Assembly (NCBI RefSeq): GCF_018831625.1
Contig: NZ_CP065193.1
Span: forward strand, 868,001 to 932,000
DNA length: 64,000 bases
Source of the DNA: Spiroplasma endosymbiont of 'Nebria riversi'
GTDB taxonomy: Bacteria > Bacillota_I > Bacilli_A > Mycoplasmatales > Nriv7
Reading direction: 5' to 3'
Of this stretch, positions 37,908 to 48,228 are shown one piece after another (positions within the stretch are counted from its first letter, which is position 1; each line of letters begins with the position of its first letter). A program made the position numbers and the translations under genes. The notes below the pieces were generated by a model. The model saw only the letters and a list, made by a program, of their open reading frames with translations, had not been told where the DNA came from and ran no database searches.

Positions 37908-38483
37908 ATGTCCAACACAAATAAGAAAATTGCTGTTATTGTTGACTCATCTAGCAACCTTGATCCTACAACCCTAAAAGAAAAGAATATTAATATCATT
38001 GCTTTATTAATAAGTTTTGAAGATAGAACTGAAATTGAAGATACCACTAGTGATATTAAAAAATCTAATTTTTATGCTCGTGTTAAAAATGGTGAATATA
38101 CTAAAACTAGTCAATCATCACCGGGAAAACTAATGAGCTTATGGCGAAAACTATTAGCTGAAGGAAATGATGAAATTATCTTTATTCCGATTGCTAAAGG
38201 ATTATCTGGTCAATACCAAAATGTTTATATGCTATCATAAGAAAATGAATTTAAAAACCGCGTTCATATTATTGATACTAACGGTGTGCCGCTACATTTA
38301 ATAGTACATTAGCAATTAAAGCTAGTGAAATTGTAGCTAATGGTGGCAACATTAATGATATTAATAAAATGGTAACCCAAGTTAAAAAAATAGTTTAATT
38401 TACATTATCCCTGAAGATATCTCGCGACTTTCTAAAGGCGGCCGTGCTAAATCTGTTGTTCGCTTCCCTAATAAGTTTAATCC
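37908..38483 (+). pseudogene. Second DegV-family gene, stops and truncation
   Basis: MSNTNKKIAVIVDSSSNLDP, TKTSQSSPGKLMSLWRKLLA, EIIFIPIAKGLSGQYQNVYM. TAA at about 38237, then frame changes. Late pieces (SRLSKGGRAKSVV) correspond to the RGGRI region of the intact paralogue. Element C at 38484 cuts off the C-terminus. In tandem with the intact degV, so a duplicated FakB-type pair of which one has died. Confidence 0.85.
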
Positions 38484-38765
38484 GGTCGCGTTTAGTTTTC
38501 TTAGGTATTTTTAAAAAAAGAAAAAATAATCATTTACTATAAATTATTTCAATATGCAAATTAAGTATATATATCCTATGTATGATTTTTGTTGTAAAAA
38601 ATTATTTTAATGTTGTTTTTATAACCTTTTATTAAAATTATGTTTGTTAATATTAAATATTTTGTTTTATTACTTATTTTTAAAATAAAATGATAATTAA
38701 ATTGTAATTACTTTTCTTTTAAAATTATTCAAATCTTTATCCACCTAACAAAACTTTATGCGTCC
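38484..38765 (+). repeat. Element C, complete 282-bp copy
   Basis: GGTCGCGTTTAGTTTTCTTA at the left and CAAAACTTTATGCGTCC at the right, imperfectly inverted. Inserted between the dead degV2 and P3 ORF1; both neighbours are truncated at its edges. No coding capacity. Confidence 0.7.
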
Positions 38766-40500
38766 ATAAAACAAAAACGAGCCACCAATCCCGGTCGATA
38801 TGGTAAAAGTTGTTAGTTGGAGTTTGCTGAGATTTTAAATAGTTCTTTTGTTAATACAAGTGTTAGTAACTATTTAACGGGTTGATTACAAATTAATAGT
38901 GTTAAAAATCAATTACCCTCTGATACTGGATATTCTGATTTCTATATTGTTTATAACGACGGTAAGGGTAATATTATTTCTAGTGTTTTTGATTTTTATA
39001 AAAAAAATGGAGTTTTAAAAAATAAAACTTATAGTATTGATAAAATCGTTAATGTTAAAATAACAATTGCTAGTATTCCTGGTTTTAATTCAGATAATTT
39101 TTGAATAACTTCATTTTCGGCGGAAATGCCTTCTTTACCACAAAAAGATAACGAACAACCATTGCCTACGGAAATAACTGAAAAGGATGGTGAATATCAG
39201 TATAATCAGTTTCAAGATAAACTTGATTATTTAATGATACAACGGCGAGATTTTGATAAATTTAATTATAGTTATTTATATTGAATACCCATTTTTAATT
39301 TCTTTGATAATAATTTTAAATATATTAGTGAAATGTCAATTGAATTAAATGGTTTTAAACAAAATAGTAAATTTACTTTAATTCGTAGTTTTGAACCTGA
39401 AAACTCGTTATATTTTTTTGGTAGCTTAGAATTTTCTAGTTTTAGCGATGTTTTTAGAATTGAAATTTCTTTAGGAATGGTTACTTTTTATTTGAATGAT
39501 GAACAATTAATTAAGTTTATTTTACTTGATTGTTGAACTGAAGATTTTATTAATGTTTTTTTTAGACAAATTAATTATTATGGTAATACTTTTTATTTTT
39601 TACGCTATGATAACAAATTAAAGACTGATTTTAAATATTTTATGTTTTTTTATTTAAAGGATTTATCGAATCAGTATTATTTCAGTTTATTTGATAAAAT
39701 TTATAAAGTTTTAGGTGGTTTTTTTACACAATTCTTTTATGCGGGTTTTGATATGGATGCTTCTACTTATGTAGGATTAAGTTATAAAGGAATGTAAGAA
39801 ATTCCTAAAAATGTTTTACAAACGGGGTTTTTCTATCGCTCATTAATTACTTTTTATCCCAAACAGTATTTAATTAACTTTGGTTCAACAATCGAAAATA
39901 GTAAGAATATGATTTTCCGTTCTTATTTCTTTGTTAAAGATAAACAAATTGCCAATGGTTTTAATATTGGTGAAAGTTCTTATCAAATAGATTTTAATGT
40001 GTTAAAAGCCTATGATAACCAATTATGGAATGTTACTAATAATAAATTGCATTTTTATAATGCTAAAGTCGATGTGATGTATGGAATTAATATTTTTACG
40101 CTAACTTTTCCGCTATATAAAAAGAAAAATGAAAGCACTGAATATCAGTATTATTTATACGATTTTAACATTTTGAATTCAACAGCTTTTATTGGTGGCG
40201 GAATAAGTGGTAATATGCATGAATGATGACTTAATCCCAACACCTAACTGTTCTTATTGAGGTTTATTTAGTGCAATATCGTGTGGTATTCAGCACGCTT
40301 CTGTTAGCATGTTAAATTGATTACTTGGTCTTTCAGGGATTAATCTTTTAATTCGCCCCATTTCGGATATTGCCAAAACAACAATTAATTTTACGAAAAC
40401 TGCCTTTCCGGTGTTTGAAGTTATTCCTGCATTTCAGATGTTATTTGAATTTGTAGTGCCATTAGCAATCTTACTAATGATATTAAAAAAGTTCTCTTAA
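38766..40500 (+). pseudogene. Plectrovirus ORF1 (attachment-type), 5'-truncated with stops
   Basis: It begins within KQKRATNPGRYGKSC, the basic site seen as MKREKRATN in P1, then TAG at 38814. The N-domain is complete here: LEFAEILNSSFVNTSVSNYL to ITSFSAEMPSLPQ. The middle domain follows (EQPLPTEI, FQDKLDYLMIQRRDFDKF, QFFYAGFDMDASTYVG). TAA at 39795 replaces Gln, and a four-base insertion near 40220 shifts the frame before the C-terminal anchor (FEFVVPLAILLMILKKFS). It shows the most complete domain order of ORF1 in the window: signal, basic linker, N-domain, middle domain, Gly-rich hinge, C-terminal anchor. Confidence 0.8.
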
Positions 40501-40553
40501 ATATTGCCATTATTTTTTATAATATAATTCCTTTGAAAGGAGAATTTTTGTTA

Positions 40554-40604
40554 TGTGAAAATTTTTATAAGCTTTAAATTTATTATGTGTAATATAGTTT
40601 TTTT
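40554..40604 (+). pseudogene. Relic start of the usual phage lipoprotein
   Basis: MWKFL, TAA, ALNLLCVI: the leader seen intact at 26052. It has the AAAGGAG ribosome site and upstream TATAAT of the P1 and P2 genes but stops at once. The functional lipoprotein starts 67 bases later with its own ribosome site. Confidence 0.7.
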
Positions 40605-40620
40605 GAAAGGAGAAGTTTTG

Positions 40621-41037
40621 ATGTATAAAAAATTTTTAATTGCGTTAAGTTTAGCAAATATAATGTTAGTTTCTGCGTGTAATTCTACTAATAGTAAAAT
40701 TGAAAAAAAATATAATTTGGAGTTTGCCGAGATTTTAAATAGTTCTTTTGTTAATACAAGTGTTAGTAACTATTTAACGGGTTGATTACAAATTAATAGT
40801 GTTAAAAATCAATTACCCTCTGATACTGGATATTCTGATTTCTATATTGTTTATAACAATGGTAATGGTAATATTATTTCTAGTGTTTTTGATTTTTATA
40901 AAAAAAATGGATTTTTAAAAAATAAAACTTATAGTATTGATAAAATCGTTAATGTTAAAATAACAATTGCTAGTATTCCTGGTTCTAATTCAGGTAATTT
41001 TTGAATAACTTCATTTTCGATGGAAATGCCTCATTAA
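40621..41037 (+). CDS. Phage-encoded lipoprotein nearly identical to the ORF1 N-domain
   Basis: 138 residues. MYKKFLIALSLANIMLVSAC has lipobox VSAC. From YNLEFAEILNSSFVNTSVSN to ITSFSMEMPH it is almost the same as ORF1 residues encoded at 38817-39130; I count about nine base differences in some 315. So the lipoprotein and the attachment-protein domain of this phage are a matched pair. Strong AAAGGAGAAG ribosome site. A membrane-anchored decoy or receptor blocker for superinfection exclusion is a reasonable hypothesis, not shown. Confidence 0.75.
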
Positions 41038-41111
41038 TTTAGTAATTTAATAAATATTTTTGAAAATCGTATTTTTTGTAATGCGATTTTCTTAATTTAA
41101 GGAGTTTAAAA

Positions 41112-42186
41112 ATGAAATATATTATTTCTCAAGCCGATTTAAAAGCAAAAGCACAAAGTTGATTAAGTGCTAATTGTCGTAATCCTTATTACTATAAAAC
41201 TAAAAAACGCATTACTGCCTATTTAAATTTATGTACTTATTTCTATATTGAAGAAATTACTTTAACAAAACTTATTAAAAAATATTTTAAGAATGCAACG
41301 AAAACCTTTTATCGTTGGGCAGAAAAAATTATGACCGCTTATTATTCTGACAATTTAGATTTGTTATTGTTTAAAACCACAAAACCACAAAACCTTAATT
41401 ATCAATATAGTTTAAATTCTCGCGAAAAAGTATGTGATTTATATTTTGATTACAAAAATCTTCAAGCTGGCGGAATGTGGTCTTTATTTAATAATTTAAA
41501 AATCGGTTCTCACGATATTAAAAATTCAGAAATTCCTAAAAATATCAAAACTTTTTATCGTTGAATTAAATCTGACCCTCGTTGAAAAGAATTAAAACAG
41601 CAAATCAAACAAACTAAACGCCATTTTAAGCGTTATGAAGTATTCTGATATCGGTCTTTTACAAATGGATGCCAAAATCATTACTACATCAAATTTTCCG
41701 GTTGATAAAAAATATTACATTTATGATTTCATTGACGAAATGACACGCATAGTATTTGGTTATGTTTATTATAGTTTAGGAACTAACAATGCTCTTAATG
41801 CCATGCAAATAGCAATGAAAGATTTTGGCGAACTTGGCATAACCATTAAACGCCTTCGTACTGACGACGCTCCTGAATTTACTACTACTAACTGAAGTAA
41901 TAAAAAATCTTACAAAGTAAAAGAAAGGTCTTTTACAACCTTTCTTTCAAGGAACGGAATTGTTCACGAAACCACACCGATTCGTTCGCCACAAAGTAAC
42001 GGTAAAATCGAGCGGTTTCATCAACATTATACCAAATTATTTTATTCCAAGGATAAAAAATTAAATCAAAATGAACTTCAACATTATTTAAACAAATATT
42101 ATTACTTTTATAATTTTGAACGCCATCATTCATCTTTAAACAGTAAAACGCCTTTTCAAAAATTGCAAAAATTTTTAACAAAGTAG
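41112..42186 (+). pseudogene. Plectrovirus transposase with single frameshift
   Basis: MKYIISQADLKAKAQSWLSA to RHFKRYEVF is open, then one added base near 41645 shifts the frame. The DDE core continues: LQMDAKIIT, RLRTDDAPEF (Asn to Asp change) and NGKIERFHQHY, ending FQKLQKFLTK. The N-terminus lacks three codons relative to P1. Confidence 0.8.
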
Positions 42187-42288
42187 TTTCTAGAAGTTTG
42201 AATAATTATTTTTTATAAAATATTTAACTTATTGTTCCAATCGCTATTAAATTAAATATTTCTAGAATTGAAAGTATTTTTTTTAATT
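42187..42288. other. Short gap between P3 transposase and the surface gene
   Basis: AT-rich. No clear hairpin equal to those at 27632 or 53709 was seen. Confidence 0.3.
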
Positions 42289-42909
42289 TTAATTATTTAC
42301 AATTTTAGCAAAATCTATTTCTAAAACAGTTGTTAAGTGTCTATTATTAGTTCCGGCACTATAAAGATAACTATAAACATAAATATTTAATTTTAATTCT
42401 TTATTATTTTCAATTCATAACCCTATTTCAATATCACAATCAACATCATATGAAGCAAATCAATATTGATTTGCTTTAACTAAAGTTCTTCAATATGCTT
42501 TATCACTATTATTGTTATGATTTATATCGATATTATTTAAATTAATTTTAATATCTCTAAATTTATCTTTCCCTACATTACCAAAAGTTTCTGGTGAATT
42601 TTCTTCTCCATAAGTATTAATTATAATGTAAAGATATTTTTCTATAAATGAATTTCAATCAGAAGCATATTTAGTAAAATCTACTATATTTAATGTTTTC
42701 TTATCATTAAACTTTAAAGTATAACTTCAACTAGTATCTCCAGTTCTACTATAATAATAATCATATTTTACGATTATATCATTATTAGCTTCTACTAAAT
42801 AAGGATTTGTTGCTCGTTTTTCTCGTTTCATAAAAGATTGTTCTATTTTTCTTGGGGCATTGTCAACAATTCCTGTCGTTCCACGCCCCGCTATTGTTAT
42901 TGTTCCTAA
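42289..42909 (-). pseudogene. Secreted surface protein with phage-like basic linker, start removed by IS3
   Basis: About 206 residues remain. It starts in the family leader (LGTITIAGRGTTGIVDNAP); the first codons are lost to the IS3 fragment at 42911. It then reads IEQSFMKREKRATNPYLVEA, the same linker as phage ORF1 at 24404 (IEQSFMKREKRATN). The body is Tyr/Trp-rich: VKYDYYYSRTGDTSWSYTLK, YASDWNSFIEKYLYIIINTY, FRDIKINLNNIDIN and LWIENNKELKLNIYVYSYLY. It ends EIDFAKIVNN. The frame is open throughout. Probable secreted, proteolytically matured surface protein before disruption. Confidence 0.65.
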
Positions 42910-42910
42910 G

Positions 42911-43483
42911 TGGATGGGTTACAATAAGTTGGACCATATTTATGTGGACTTTCAAATAAAATAAAATCATTGATGAAATTTTAAAAGTGCTTAAAATTTC
43001 ATCAATGATTTTATTTTTGAACTCATTACCACGATCAGTATGAAATAAAGTTATTTTATTTAATGGTCGTGTTATTTTATGAAAAGCTTGTTGAACTAGT
43101 TTAGCGGTTTTGTTTGGTCTGGCGCTATAGCCAATTATTTCTCGATGAAACATGGTATGGCAACCCTTTTTTGGACACTTTTTATGTAGACTGTCATTTT
43201 CTAAATTCAACAGGCGTTAAATAATTTAAACTGCCATGTGCTCTAAGATTATTGTATCAATTAACAAAATCAAATAATTCGCATTTTAATTGTGTTAAAT
43301 TTTCAAATTTTTTACCCTTGATAAATTCCGTTTTAAAAGTTTTGTAAGTTGTTTCAGCCACAGCATTGTCATAAGGACAACCCTTCGCACTCAATGATCT
43401 TTTAATTTTAAAAGTGCTTAAAATTTCATCAATGATTTTATTTTTGAACTCATTACCACGATCAGTATGAAATAAATTTATTT
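42911..43483 (-). mobile_element. Two IS3 (D) fragments, one with fold-back junction
   Basis: 42911-42966 is the outer end in plus orientation; it turns back on itself at AAAATCATTGATGAAATTTT/AAAATTTCATCAATGATTTT (42962-43013) into minus-strand OrfB sequence (FHTDRGNEF to GYSARPNKT). At 43155 a second fragment begins with the right end of D (minus) and OrfB C-terminus (43257-43493: FHTDRGNEF, KGCPYDNAVAETTYKTFK). It is cut by element B4. Confidence 0.75.
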
Positions 43484-44529
43484 TTTTATACATTAAAATA
43501 TAATACCGCTGTTTGTTGGTTTGGAGTTAAACCCTTATGTTGGTATTTTCATTTTCAGAGATTTAAATAATTTTGAATATTAGTAAAACCTAAACCATGA
43601 TAATGAATTAAGGCTTCTTTAAGACTAGATTGTAATTTACTAATTTTATTTAAGTTATGATAAATAGCTTCAGGATTAATTGTTGTTTTAGTTACACATA
43701 AAGTAGAATTTGTTTGTTTTGCTACTAAAAAATATAATTTTTGCATATCAGAAGTAATAATTGAATTTTGGTTAATTAATTCTTTGTTCATATTTTCAAT
43801 AACTCATTTTTTTGTAAACGTTTGGTGTTTGTGGATTTAACATAAATATTGTTATTATTATCAACTACCATTTGAATACAGCATTTAGTATTAGTTGCGA
43901 ATGGGTCAAGGTGAATTCTTCGTGGATCAGTTTTATGTTTGAAATTTCCTTTATGAATTTCTTTAATAAATGTTTCATCGATTTGGATTTTACCAGATAA
44001 TTTTTTAAATTTTAATTGGGTATCTTCTAATTGTTTTGATTTCATTAATTTTTGACGATTATATCAAGCAGTTTTTAATGTAGTTTTAATAAAACGAGAA
44101 ATTTTTTTACTAGATTGTCCCGGTAATGAAATTTGAATCAATAAATTTCATTGTTCATAATTTAAATGACTTCAATAAATAAAATGATTACGAAAAGCGT
44201 CAAAACTTGCACGGCAATTTTTACATAAATATTTTTGTTTTCCTTCTGAATTATGTCCATTTTTAAAGCAATGGTAAGATTCACATTTAGGGCATTTAAT
44301 ACCATGTGCTCTAAATTTTTGATCAATTTCATTTAAACGTTTTTGTTTTTTTATTAATTCTGCTTGTTGTTTGACTTTTTCATAAAATTCTAAAAATTGA
44401 TCATCTGTTAAAGTATTTACTAGTTCTTGAATTATTTTTTCCATAATTATTGTCCACCTCTATCATATTAAAAATATACCTAAAATTAAGTATATTCATA
44501 AATATCAAGAGTTTTCTACAAAATTAAAA
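43481..44529 (-). mobile_element. IS1595-like element B4, left end missing
   Basis: Right inverted end at about 44503-44529 (TATCAAGAGTTTTCTACAAA). The left end is truncated just after the transposase stop by the IS3 fragment. Confidence 0.75.
43486..44444 (-). pseudogene. IS1595-type transposase, one-base frameshift
   Basis: MEKIIQELVNTLTDDQFLEF, zinc module (CPKCESYHCF, CKNCRASF), DDE block KIQIDETFIKEIHKG. A single base is missing in the T-tract near 43808, so KSTNTKRLQKN runs out of frame 17 codons before MNKELINQNS. Otherwise the gene is complete to TAVLYFNV. Confidence 0.8.
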
Positions 44530-44858
44530 AGTTATTTTATTTAATGGTCGTGGTAATGAGTTTAAAAATAAAATCATTGATGAAATTTTAATAACCTTTA
44601 ATATTAAAAGATCATTGAGTGCGAAGGGTTGTCCTTATGACAATGCTGTGGTTGAAACAACTTACAAAACTTTTAAAACGGAATTTATCAAGGGTAAAAA
44701 ATTTGAAAATTTAACACAATTAAAATGCGAATTATTTGATTTTGTTAATTGATACAATAATCTTAGAATACATGGCAGTTTAAATTATTTAACGCCTGTT
44801 GAATTTAGAAAAATGACAGTCTACATAAAAAGTGCCCAAAAAAGGGTCGCCACACCAT
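44530..44858 (+). mobile_element. IS3 (D) 3' fragment with inverted junction
   Basis: Opens with minus-strand D sequence (AAGTTATTTTATTTAATGG), switches at TCGTG to plus-strand sequence (GTAATGAGTTTAAAAATAAA), and runs to the right end. OrfB C-terminal part: NEFKNKIIDEILITFNIK to PVEFRK. No start. Confidence 0.75.
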
Positions 44859-44882
44859 AATTATATAATTAGCTATCATAAT

Positions 44883-45971
44883 TTAAAAAAATTTTTTATA
44901 AACTTTTTCAATTTCTTGACCAATATTATCAATACCATTTTTATTAACTACTTCTAAATAATGATAATAAAAAATTTTTTTAAAAGCTTCATCAAGATTA
45001 GTAAATGCTAATTTTCGTAAATTATCAATATGAGGATAATTTCTTTCAAAAGAAATTTTATCAGCAATAAAAATAATTTTATCTAAATTACTCATTGTAA
45101 CAGCAGCAGTAGTATGATTACTAATTGCTAATAAAATCTCTTTATCATTAAAACCTAAATGATGTTCTAAATATAATCCTCCTGTTTTTGAATGTCAAGT
45201 TGGTATGGGTTCACTTAAAAATTGTGGTAAATACTGTTGTAAATATTGCTGATGTTGAGCATCTTCTCATTGTTTGGTTATATCGTGATAAACGCCTGCT
45301 ATTTCGGCTTTTAAACAATTAACTTGATAATGACCCGCTAATTGTTTTGCCACTGCTCCTACATTTAAACAATGAAGATAACGAGTTTTATCCATATGTA
45401 ATAACAAACGATCAGCAATATAAAGTAAATTATCATTAATATATGCTAAAACTTTAGAATCAATTGTTGTTATCATTCCTTGGCGAATTTTAGTTGAACT
45501 AATATTAGCAAAAAGTGGTTGTAAAATAACTTTATTATATGATTGTAATATCTTTTCATTTAAAAGATATTCTGCTCTTTGAGCAATAACAAAAATAACT
45601 TTAGTTTTTAAAATCGCAATATTATGTCAGCGATGCAAATTATTAGCTTGATCAGAACCAACAATAATATAATATTGATGATTAAAACCATATTTTTCTT
45701 GTAAAGATATTACCGTATCAATCGTATAGGAAATGCCTTGACGATCTGCCTCACAAGTTTCTAACTTCATTCAAGGATATTTACTAATGACAAGATTAAT
45801 CATTTTAATCCGATGAAGAGAATTAGTTAATTGTCGTTTTTTTAAAGGTGAACAATATGCAGGAACAATTAAAAGCATATCAGCTTTTAATTGTTCATAA
45901 GCTTGAAGCATAATTTCTTTATGTTGGTTATGAATAGGATCAAAACTCCCGCCAAAAATAATAATTTTCAT
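44883..45971 (-). CDS. nadD: Nicotinate-nucleotide adenylyltransferase fused to HD phosphohydrolase (NadD-YqeK)
   Basis: 362 residues, one frame with TGA as Trp. N-terminal NadD (about 1-190): KIIIFGGSFDPIHNQH (nucleotidyltransferase (T/H)xxH), MLLIVPAYCSPLKKR, YYIIVGSDQANNLHRWH and ISSTKIRQG (ISSTxIR signature). C-terminal HD domain (about 195-360): TRYLHCLNVGAVAKQLAGHY, AGVYHDITKQW (HD), FIADKISFERNYP. This is the NadD-YqeK arrangement found in mollicutes. NadD makes deamido-NAD; YqeK-type HD proteins hydrolyse Ap4A. Follows yqeH by 15 bases, matching the Bacillus yqeH-nadD-yqeK order. Confidence 0.92.
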
Positions 45972-45986
45972 CTTATTCCTTTCTGA

Positions 45987-47041
45987 TTATACTATTGGTT
46001 TAATAATTTGATAATCACAATTTTCTGGTAATAGCAACCTCAATTTTTGCTTTCGAGCTTTAAATGAAATTCATCTATAATCATAAATTTGAATGCCAAT
46101 TTTTTCTTCATCATCTTTAGAAATTTTAATTTGATGTTCAACCATTTTAGTATTTGGTTTTAAAAGTAAAATTTGTTGCTTTCAAATTCACGAACAATTT
46201 TCAATCTTACTACGATGTAAAACTAATTTATTAGAACCATAAAAATGAAATGATGTTGCTAACCCTTCAATAAATGAAAATTGAAATAATCCCACAATAG
46301 TTATTATTTGTCCATATTCCAATTGATAAGTTTTACTTTTAATTTTTGATTCAAAATTTAAATTACGATAAGCATTACTATTTAAATAATAATTTAATTC
46401 ATTGCTATTAGCAAATCCTGGAGTATCACAAAAATATAAGTAGTCACGATAAGCAATAGCAATTAGATTCATTGTTGTATTAGGAAAATAACTTATTAAT
46501 GGTAATTTACGAGGAAACTGTTGTTGTAATGATAATATCTTATTAATTAATGAACTTTTACCAACATTAGTTTTTCCAATTCAATAAATATCAGTTTGCT
46601 GTTTTTTTAAAAATTCAACAAATTCATCAATAAAATAATTTTTTGTATTACTAATAAGAATAATATCAATTGGTTCTAGTCCAATTAATGTTATTTGTTT
46701 TCTAACTCAATCTTTAAGTTTATTAAAAGCAATATATTGCATTATGGTATCAATTTTATTAATTATTAGATAGAATCTTAAATTCTTTAATTGATAATGA
46801 TACTGCCAAAAAAGTCCATTATGTTAATAACATAAAAAACTACCCCATCATTATTTTTAATCTTCATAAATAAATCATCATAATTATAATTAACATTATT
46901 AACATTTACTAATTCATTATAATGTTTAATCCGAAAACATCACCAACAATAAAAATGAGAATTATTTTGAAGTTTTGCAATGTAACCAGCTTGTAAATTA
47001 TTATTAGATTGTAATTCTGAACCACACCCATAACATATCAT
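45987..47041 (-). pseudogene. yqeH: Ribosome-biogenesis GTPase YqeH, one-base frameshift
   Basis: MICYGCGSELQSNNNLQAGY is the zinc-finger start (CxGC...CWWC). Then VVFYVINIMDFFGS. At a T6 tract near 46835 one base must be restored to continue QYHYQLKNLRFYLIINKIDT (NKxD G4 motif). Later DIYWIGKTNVGKSSLINKIL (P-loop; circularly permuted order G4 before G1) and YFCDTPGF (G3). YqeH helps assemble the 30S subunit. The break is a single homopolymer change, so either a fresh mutation or a sequence error. First gene before nadD. Confidence 0.8.
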
Positions 47042-47059
47042 CGCGATCATTTTAACGAT

Positions 47060-47836
47060 TTAAAAAATTATTAAAGGTTCAGAATTATTTCAAGGAGTTT
47101 CTAAAATTTTAATTATATTAGCAAATTTAGGATGATAAAGAATACTACACAAACTATCAAACCCTAAATTACCATAACCAATATTCTCGTGGTGGTCTTT
47201 ATGGGAACCTTTAATATTTTTAAAATCATTAAGATGAATAACAAATAATTTATCCAAACCAATTATCTTATCAAATTCTTCAATAACTTGTTCTAAATTA
47301 TTAACTAAATCATAACCCGCATCATTCAAATGACAAGTATCCCGACAAACACCAACTAAATATGAATATTTAACACCCCGAATAATTGTTTGTAATTGCA
47401 AAAAGTTAATTCCTAATTCACTACCTTTACCTGACATTGTTTCTGAAGCAATTTTAATATTTTGATTAGGTTCCAACACCACTTCCGGGATGCAATACGA
47501 TATATTTAGCACCAATTGCTAAAGAACGATTGATTTCTGTTTTTAAAAACTCCTTAGCTAGCAGATAAGTATTAGGATTAATATTATTAGCTAAATTAAT
47601 AATATAGGGTGCATGAATAATAACATTATTAATATCTAAATCATGGTTTTCTAATCCTCGTTTAAATTCATCAATTTTTAACTGGTCTAAGGGTTTTTTT
47701 CTTATATTTTGAGGCGCTCCCATATAAAAAACATCACGGCATTAGTTCGATAACTAATAGCCTCATTTAATGCTCCTGCTGGATAATCAGGATTTTTCAT
47801 TGATACACGACAACCTAATATTAATTTATTTTTCAT
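47060..47836 (-). pseudogene. nfo: Endonuclease IV, frameshift and internal deletion
   Basis: MKNKLILGCRVSMKNPDYPA starts the TIM barrel. Two extra T's near 47725 shift the frame. GAPQNIRKKPLDQLKIDEFK, VIIHAPYIINLANNINPNTY and KYIVLHPGSGVGT follow. About 25 expected residues are missing before NQNIKIASETMSGKGSELGI, with another frame change near 47475. CRDTCHLNDAGYDLVN, VIHLNDFKNIKGSHKDHHEN (metal ligands His/Asp) and ending NNSEPLIIF are in order. Endonuclease IV cleaves abasic sites in DNA; this copy should be inactive. Next upstream gene before yqeH in the same direction. Confidence 0.85.
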
Positions 47837-47910
47837 CAACATAATCACCTTTATATTTTAAGTTATATGCAAATTATACTATAAATTATTTTCTTATCTT
47901 ACATAAAGTA

Positions 47911-48213
47911 GGTCGCGTTTAGTTTTCTTAGGTATTTTTAAAAAAAGAAAAAATAATCATTTACTATAAATTATTTCAATATGCAAATTAAGTATATATT
48001 TCTTATGTAGATTTTTGTTGTAAAAAATTATTTTAATGTTGGTTTTATAAGCACTTTACTTAGGTTTTATAACCTTTTATTAAGATTATGTTTATTAATA
48101 TTAAATATTTTGTTTTATTACTTATTTTTCAAATAAAAAGGTAATCAATTTTTAGTTGTTTTTCTTTCAAAATTATTTAAACCCTTCCCTACCTAACAAA
48201 ACTTTATGTGTCC
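47911..48213 (+). repeat. Element C, complete copy with small internal duplication (303 bp)
   Basis: Same ends as 38484-38765 (GGTCGCGTTTAGTTTTCTTA ... ACTTTATGTGTCC). An extra block of about 20 bases (GCACTTTACTTAGGTTTTAT) near 48050 repeats neighbouring sequence. It separates nfo from the helicase gene. Confidence 0.65.
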
Positions 48214-48228
48214 TAAGAGCGAATAACC

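Larger units (their letters stand above)
38766..42186 (+). mobile_element. Plectrovirus P3, 3' half
   Basis: Starts inside ORF1 directly after element C and includes ORF1, a relic lipoprotein start, a second lipoprotein and the transposase. Genes upstream of ORF1 are missing. Confidence 0.85.

Noticed and set aside
37841-38047. Minus-strand 68-codon frame between the degV genes
   Set aside because: Overlaps both DegV coding regions in antisense; no ribosome site.
41933-42181. Minus-strand 82-codon frame
   Set aside because: Antisense to the conserved phage transposase C-terminus.
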